This document shows, piece by piece, positions 57,743 through 64,000 of a stretch of 64,000 bases of DNA (position 1 is the first letter of the stretch; each line of letters begins with the position of its first letter). Source of the stretch: Melampsora larici-populina 98AG31 (taxonomy: Eukaryota; Basidiomycota; Pucciniomycetes; Pucciniales; Melampsoraceae); assembly GCF_000204055.1 (NCBI RefSeq), contig NW_006768773.1:1-64000 (forward strand). The letters are read 5' to 3'. The translations under genes and the position numbers were made by a program. A model generated the notes under the pieces. It made no database searches, was not told where the DNA came from, and worked only from the letters and a program-made list of their open reading frames with translations.

Positions 57743-58953
57743 AATTGCATGTTGATTTTAAAATGGTTTCACAAGATATAATGATCTCAGGCACTAGTGG
57801 CATGAAGTTGATGAATTTGATGGATGTGGAACCTCAATGAATCTACGTAATTAATTTGTATCAATATTCCATTCTTCCAGGTTTATGGTTATTCTAGATT
57901 CTCTTGTCGTATCTGAATGCAGAGAGTGTTTTTTTTCAATGGAGGCTCAGTAAGGAGATGATGCTGTTTGGATTTAATTTTGTTGTTTGAAGATCTTGAC
58001 ACCTTTGTTAGGGTGTGTCTCAGAAAAGCTTTCTAGGGTATTACTAATTTTTCTTGTAAACCATTCCTACCATCAGACAATTCTTGCTTGGAGGAGGACA
58101 TTTGCAACTGTTGAAGCATTCCATTTATTACCTTGATCATTATCTATCTTCTGAAAGATGATGTAAGTTTTCCAAATCTATTTTGAGAATATATGTACTA
58201 CCTCTCCAGAAGAATCCTACAAGAGCATACACAATATTTGGTGCCCGGAGTGTGAGGGATATCAATGGTATAGGGAGCCAAGACACAAAAAACTGCTGCA
58301 GTGGACCTTGTACAATACAACTGGGGGTGATACATCAAACTTAACATTTTGCGCGTCAATGAGATTTTCAAAAAAACATCAATCTTTATTGAAACAGCTG
58401 TAACTCCAAGTTGCCTTTGGACATGAAGATCTTGGCTAGTATGTATACTAGAACAAGGCACTGATAAAGTATATTTGGCGGTCAACAAAAGAAAGGCGCA
58501 TAATTGCACGGTGTTTCAATGAACCCAGCTAATTGTGATTCAGATCAAGCTATAGAATTTATAAATCAGAATTTTCTTGTTCAAACTGTCCCCATTCTTA
58601 TCGTTCTGATGATGATCAACATCATCCTCTTTCTGTGTGAAAACTGTCCAAAGCGACTTTATGCACTCCTATGCAATGGTTTGATTGCCATTGCCGAGCC
58701 AAATAATGGCCTTGTTTTCCCATTTGGAATGCTGAGCTGAGGAGTGGGTGTAGCCAGGGGCAGGTTCAATCCACCCATGGATACATATGACAAATGATCT
58801 GACTATCAATTGACCAAAGTAAAAAAAAGAAGAAAGAAACTAGCTAGATAAAGAAAAAGAAGAAATCACATCTGTACAACCTTTAATATCCCAAGATGTC
58901 CATGTACAAGATACACGTCTATCACTTTCATTGAACACATGAGAGAAACCAAT

Positions 58954-59340
58954 TACGGTACTCAAAGCAAGTATGTGGGTGTACATACTTTTTCCCACAT
59001 ACTTTTTTGGGTTGTTTTTGAAACTATGTCCGGTCGACAAAAGTATTTTTTTCTCCATCAGGGCTAAGTGACTCGGGTTGCTTGAGACCCTCTGTTCACC
59101 CCAATTGCATGTCCGATCACCCTCCTCCAACACCAAACAACACATGCATCAACTCATCGAATGCACTGATAGGCATGATTGAAGTAAAGAACAGGAAAGA
59201 ACAGGAAAGAACAAGAAAAGTATGTTTGGGGTCCTCAAAGCTACATAGTTCTCGACCCGAACATACTTTTTTTTTCCCCGCCAAAAAAAAAACTCACAAA
59301 GTATGTGGGAAAAAGTAACATACTTGCTTTGAGTACCGTA
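58954..59340. mobile_element. 387-bp miniature inverted-repeat element
   Basis: Both ends read TACGGTACTCAAAGCAAGTATGT (left direct, right inverted), and inside both there is TTTTTCCCACATACTTT. AAT flanks each side (58951-58953 and 59341-59343). A run of T and GGCGGGG lies near the right end. Non-coding. A related half copy is at 54148-54262. Confidence 0.75.
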
Positions 59341-60529
59341 AATACCAAACCAGATAAAATTGGTTTTTACCAAATGGAGAATTACATCAGATTTACAAAT
59401 GTACAACGCGTAAAACATACAAACGTCAAGAAATCTGAAGAGGAGCAAGCAGTAGTTCATGTTTGCGTGATTGCTAAACCTTGCATGCACTATAAAAAAC
59501 AGTTGGAAATTAGCGCATGTAATTGTTTGACTTTCTGGAGCCGTTGGGATAGCTCGCTTTCAATAGTCATGATGACTAATGTGTGTAAAATGTGTGCCAT
59601 AAGGTGTTGAGCCGGTTGAAGATGCGAGGATTGATGATACATTGGCTCTAAAAGTATTACTGGTTTGAGTTGGAGAGTTAATTGTTTGGTTCGATTCATC
59701 CGAATGTAAGATGAGGTTCAATCCCTAGATGGTCGGTTGCGCGACATTCCGGCCGGTGAACTGAGTTGAAAAGAACATGTTAGGAAGCATTTGCATTAGT
59801 CGTCATCAAAGGATGATCAAATCAATAGAAGCGTGCAGGAACTCAACAGCTTCTTCCGTTTTATTTGAATGATTTGTTCCGATGTCCAGATTGATGTTCC
59901 AACAACAGAACCTATGAGATGATGATTTGACAAACTTAACTAAGTCCCACCCTGGACCTAACCACCAACTCCAGGGAGGGACTTACGCCCAATTGAGGAA
60001 TTTCAGCGTGAGATCGGTCAGGGTATTTTCCCAAATAGCCTGATCTCGCTTGCTCGCCAAACCTTCATGCAAAAGGTGGTTGAGGTATATATGAAAAAGA
60101 AGCGCAGTCCTTATGGCAATGAGCCTGCGCTTTCGGCTGCTCAAATGCTCAAAGAGTCGAAATAATATTGCAGAAAAGGCTTTTGGGGCAAAAGCCGGGG
60201 CCAAAGGCTCAAGAAGACAAACCAATGCTGCGCGTCCAAATCGTTTTGGACCAATCATAAAGACACAAGAATAAAAAGCAGTTTGACCTTAGCCAGTGGC
60301 TTAATAATAATGCATTACACCCATTACCCTCACTCATGCATCACCGCAAAGGAAACCAACCAGGCCGGCTTGAATGTTGTGCGTAATATGAAGTAGGTAG
60401 ACCAGGAGCCGAAAATTGGGAGGTTTAGCTTGTGTGACTTGTGCTTCCGAAAATCATGACAGATCAGAAGGGAGCACTGTATATTCCTATATCATGCATC
60501 TGGTTTGTCGGACGTGGTTAGAGTCTTAA

Positions 60530-60964
60530 TCAGGGGGGCCAGAGGATATCAAGAGTAGTGAATTGAGTGCACACCTGGCCTTCTATATATTCCACCCAAA
60601 AAACCCGGCCAACACTATAGCCAAATAGTTGCCGTCTGATCATATTGAGGACCAAGCAAATACTAGACCGCGACGCGGCTGCCTCTCCCCGCCATTTGCA
60701 ACGCACACATCTGAACTCTTGAACCGTGGGGTCGAGAAACGTATGAAGGAACTGGAATAGAGTGACATCTTGACCTTCCATGAATAGATAAATATCAAAG
60801 ACCCGTTCCACTAGTGACGGTTGTTGCTGGGGTGGACGAGGTCTTTGTGACTCTAGCAAAAGCAGGAAAGACGAGACTGTCAAGCCTTCCGCTCGGATGG
60901 CCTCCAATATGTTGGACACCGCGCCGTTCTGGTCGGGGGGAGGCTGGGTTTCAGTTGGCTCCAT
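60530..60964 (-). CDS. Hypothetical protein, 144 aa, possibly transposon-derived
   Basis: An open frame begins METPT-like with a Pro/Gln-rich start (MEPTETQPPPDQ). It continues with a helix NILEAIRAEGLTVSSFLLLLES that resembles the N-terminal part of DUF6589 proteins, then a Cys pair (CVRC). The frame is GC-rich compared with its flanks. It could be the first exon of a decayed DUF6589 copy. It lies on the strand opposite to the better preserved DUF6589 gene at 61642. Confidence 0.4.
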   Translation of the reverse strand: MEPTETQPPPDQNGAVSNILEAIRAEGLTVSSFLLLLESQRPRPPQQQPSLVERVFDIYLFMEGQDVTLFQFLHTFLDPTVQEFRCVRCKWRGEAAASRSSICLVLNMIRRQLFGYSVGRVFWVEYIEGQVCTQFTTLDILWPP

Positions 60965-61154
60965 GGCTAAGTTGTTAGTTGATTGATTGCTCTGTCATTT
61001 GTCGTGGCAAAAGAATAAAGATATATATATAAATATCTGACCATCGCTGAAACATCGCAAAGCTAGTTACCCCCTCAGTGAACGCGTGAGTCATGAAGGG
61101 TAAGATAAGGATCACTAAGAACAGTTTCAGTGAGTTAGACCAGAGCAAATAGTG

Positions 61155-61517
61155 TCATTGATTCTGATGTGGTGCGTCAGAATCTAACTCATTTAGATCA
61201 ATCCGAATAGAGCCATAGGCACTATTTGGATTCCATGTTCCAGAGGGACTATTCGGATTCAATGAACCAGAGGCACCATTCGGATTCGATAGACCAGAGG
61301 CCTCGCCGCCGGCACGTTTCAGATAGAGACCATAGACATGATGTTTGGATGTCCATGCTTGATGTGGGGCGGTGAGCATCAAATTCGCCTCATTCTGTGC
61401 TATTATTTTAGACAGGGACCTGAGGGTGGGGGTGCATACGACTTCTTTCTGGCCTCGCACCCGTGGGACGGTGGAGAGTTGGAAAAGACATTGAAACATG
61501 TCTTGCCGTGGATACAC
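61155..61517 (-). CDS. Hypothetical protein with NPN repeats, 120 aa
   Basis: An open frame with three imperfect copies of a SG-x-x-NPN-x unit (SNPNGASG, LNPNSPSG, WNPNSAYG) near its C-terminus and an acidic tail (DLNELDSD). No family is recognised. It may be an exon of the gene at 60530-60964 or chance. Confidence 0.3.
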   Translation of the reverse strand: MYPRQDMFQCLFQLSTVPRVRGQKEVVCTPTLRSLSKIIAQNEANLMLTAPHQAWTSKHHVYGLYLKRAGGEASGLSNPNGASGSLNPNSPSGTWNPNSAYGSIRIDLNELDSDAPHQNQ

Positions 61518-61641
61518 TGCTAACCTCTAAGCAGTCAGCCTGGTAGGATATCCCAATTGCAAAAGATAATAATAATATTTCTTAATTAGGTCGTAGTTCT
61601 TTAACTTTTCTCTACTTTATTGAATATAATTTTGAGCAATA

Positions 61642-64000
61642 ATGACACAACCTCGCATTCCTGTCACTGTGGCCCATACCATCAAAATATGCAACTTCAT
61701 AACACTACACGAAAGATAATATTTTCTGGGCAGAAAATTAAATTATTGATACACAAAAATATTGAGAGGCCAGGAGAAGGGCAAAAAATAAATAAAAATA
61801 TGCATCTTGTTCCCTGCGGTGAGAGCTTCACTCTCCATATTCTTCCATATTTTTACAGTCCGTATTGATAAGTGTACTAACAATAAACCTTCATAATCAT
61901 CCAATTACAACCTGTAACAAGCACTGAAATTTGACTCATTAGTGTTTAGAGGAACTTTTGATTTCTGAAAACACCTATAGCTTTGTCAAATCTGCCTCAA
62001 AACACTCAATTTTAAGTGCATCAGAAAGCTGAACTCTTCCTCTCAAACGTTCATAAGATCAAAAACTATGTAGCTAGTATGACAATCATTCTATGGATCT
62101 GTATGTACAAATGTATAAAAAATATGATATCTTTTTTAGCAGACCAGCATGCTGTGTGGTCCTATTATGAACTATTTGGAGGACAATTCCAGCTTACCAA
62201 TGCGCCTAAAATCGAGCGTTTTGGACCGGAATTGAAAAAGTTATGAGTATTTTCATAAATCAAACGTTTCTCTAAATACTAATGAGCCAAATTTCAGTGC
62301 TTGTTACAGGTTGTAATTGGATGATTGTGAAGGTTTATTGTTAGTACACTTATCAATATGGACTTTAAAAATACGGAAAAATATGCAGAGTGAAGTTCTC
62401 AACGCAGGGAACAAGATGCATATTTTTATTCATTTTTTGCTCTCCTCCTGGCCTCTTAATATTTTTGTGTATCAATAATTTAATTTTCTGCCCAGAAAAT
62501 ATTATCTTTCTTGCAGTGTAAATTCCTTGGGGTTCTCGCCCAAGGAATTCATGGTCACCTTCCTCTCGGCGGATAATCCCGACCTCAAATCACGAAGGCG
62601 CCTGATGAAAGTGGGACTGGGCCGCAAGCAAACTCATTCGATATTCAAGAATCTTGGAAAACTGACTTCCTCGTGCGAGTCGGGGCAAGCGATATGGGAG
62701 GAATTAATATTTGAACAGGTCAGTGTGAGTGTCAACCAAGTACAAGGTACTCATAGACTTACCCGCACAATTTACTGTTCCAGGCACGTACCATTGTGAA
62801 TGCCCAAGAAGTGCCACGTGGACATTTTCCTGCTGGCGCATATATTAGCTCGAACAGAATCACACCGGATTTTTTCAGTGAGAGCGCCGAAAAGCTTAGA
62901 CATGATCAAGTCACCTCGGGCATGAAATTCCTTTACCACCTGATTCATAGCAAGATTACGACCGGGCTCAAACAGAAAGACACCATTCAGTATAACGACA
63001 ACCGCGACAAAACCAAAGATATTGCACCCGCGGCGGATTCGGACTTGACACAGGATCCTCTGGATATTGACGGCGCGCTGGACGAAACCGCGGTTTTGTC
63101 TCTTGAGAACCTGGTGTATGTTGAGATGACTCCTACAGACCATGCTACCCACAAACTGGCCACCGTGAGTTGTCTAATGTATCCACTGCGTTGTATGTGG
63201 CTAAGTATGCTTTCCAGCTCGCTGATAGCTACCCGTGACGGTGTGTTCCATGATCGCGGCGGTGTGCAATTGTCACAGCAATGCAATATCCATGGCTAAC
63301 GGCCTAGTCGCGTTCGCTGGAGGGGTGTCCTGTAGGGTACATGAATGGCTCAATGGTCTGGGTATATTGGCGTCCAGAAACACTACCCTTCGCGCCATGG
63401 AACACCTGCGTAAAATTCAAGAAGTTTGCATGATGGATATATTCAAAATTAACCATAAAATCATGCCGCTGTTATGCTATGACAATATCGACATACATCT
63501 AAGAATCCACAACACCCGAATTGATACTTCTTCGCGTCTTTTCCACGGAACATGGGGGTTCTTTGAAGTGGTTCGGTCGTGTCTTCAGCTCAAGTGTACT
63601 GAGGAGGCTGATGGACTCGCAGCGTATTTGAATGCCATGGCAGCAGCAGATCAGAAAAGTGTGAACATGTCCCTTTTTTTGCCTGGCCCTTCAGAAGCTG
63701 AGCATTGGAGGTCAGTTATCAAGGCCCAACTGGCAAAAGCGCTCAAAGAATACTCAAATCACATACCAGGCGCTCCTGAGCGACATAAAATTGCCTCCTG
63801 TCCCACGCGACCCCCGCCAATCGATCTCATTTCCATGCACAAGCCCAACATTCACTTCCTACAAATGTTGAACGCCCCCAACTTGTCAGCTGAGGGCGTC
63901 ACTCGGGTTCTGGAACAGATCAAGTCTCAGATCGGTGTTGATGAAGCTGCTTACGCTGAGAGACTTTTGGTGGCCGGGTGTGACGTCGGCTCAAACTTGC
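61642..64000 (+). pseudogene. DUF6589-type gene, split by an 816-bp element and cut by the window end
   Basis: Coding begins at ATG 61642 (MTQPRIPVTV), is interrupted at 61703 by the CACTA-like element, and resumes at 62522. Without the insert, codons read NFI then NSLGFSPKEF without a gap. The exons would be 61642-61702 plus 62522-62718, then 62784-63164, then 63229 to beyond 64000, all in phase. The third exon carries the conserved DUF6589 core: VCSMIAAVCN, ANGLVAFAGG, CYDNIDIHLRIHNTRI, RLFHGTWGFFEVV, and a later PPPIDLISMHKPNIHFL with AEGVTRVLEQI. DUF6589 proteins are abundant in basidiomycete genomes and behave like components of mobile elements; their biochemistry is not established. The insertion introduces stops, so this copy is probably inactive. 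The 3' end lies outside the window. Confidence 0.8.
61703..62518. mobile_element. CACTA-like palindromic element, copy C, 816 bp
   Basis: It begins CACTACACGAAAGATAAT and ends ATTATCTTTCTTGCAGTG, flanked by TAA (61700-61702 and 62519-62521). It is highly similar to copy A (26586) in the reverse orientation, including the central AGCATGCTG region. Its length is 816 bp. The right terminal GCAGTG has one change from GTAGTG. It lies in exon 1 of the DUF6589 gene. Confidence 0.88.

Larger units (their letters stand above)
57743..61641. other. Intergenic region with a miniature element and weak open frames
   Basis: The P450 3' flank is AT-rich. 58954-59340 is a miniature element listed separately. 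Open frames at 58198-58509 (-) and 59983-60258 (-, ending in a helical KRDQAIWENTLTDLTLKFL) have no recognised function. 60530-60964 and 61155-61517 are listed below. Confidence 0.4.

Noticed and set aside
54713..59100. Inverted GGGTCTCAAG at 54717 and 59085 that could be TIRs around the P450 gene
   Set aside because: Only about ten bases match, no target duplication is seen and the motif recurs elsewhere in the window.
1..64000. CRISPR arrays, bacterial operons, riboswitches
   Set aside because: The sequence is eukaryotic with spliceosomal introns; no direct-repeat/spacer structure of CRISPR type is present.

Overview
The window looks like repeat-rich nuclear DNA of a rust fungus (Pucciniales, probably Puccinia-like). 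Genes have many short introns of about 65-100 nt and are separated by long AT-rich stretches. The transposable-element families present (KDZ, DUF6589, Ty3 and Ty1 LTR elements, Tc1/mariner, hAT, CACTA-type miniatures) are typical of such genomes. The species is inferred, not proven.

Layout. 1-964 (+): C-terminal exons of a KDM3-type JmjC histone demethylase, cut by the window edge. 965-4180: miniature repeats, a 30-bp minisatellite and a GCGAT-rich block. 4167-7170 (-): a broken Ty1/copia element with a half-tRNA primer-binding site. 7560-8690 (+): a dead Tc1/mariner-like transposase. 10958-17063: a complete 6.1-kb DNA transposon with perfect 58-bp terminal inverted repeats, 6-bp target duplications and an intact five-exon gene for a 1208-residue transposase-like protein. 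17122-18239: a convergent pair of conserved host genes, a BolA-like protein (+) and URM1 (-). 21026-21960 (-): a two-exon gene of unknown function. 24440-26543: a 2.1-kb inverted repeat. 26586-27401: first 816-bp CACTA-like palindromic element. 32724-35137 (-): multi-exon HMG-like gene with one in-frame stop. 37670-48696 (+): a KDZ transposase gene broken by a second 816-bp element and by a complete Ty3/gypsy retrotransposon (39904-46451). 49060-49900: hAT remnants. 51771-54019: TIR element with 8-bp duplications. 55170-57742 (+): a complete seven-exon cytochrome P450 gene whose fifth intron holds a 441-bp miniature element. 61642-64000 (+): a DUF6589 gene broken in exon 1 by a third 816-bp element and cut by the window end.

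Main observation: the 6.1-kb transposon and the 441-bp element in the P450 intron share terminal sequence (CAGGACCC...ATGCGCCT) and both make 6-bp target duplications, so they look like an autonomous and non-autonomous pair of one family. I do not recognise this combination as a standard superfamily. One copy sits 58 bp upstream of the BolA start codon. The other duplicated the 5' splice site of a P450 intron. Host genes with recognisable function are few (JmjC demethylase, BolA, URM1, P450); nearly everything else is mobile DNA at different stages of decay.
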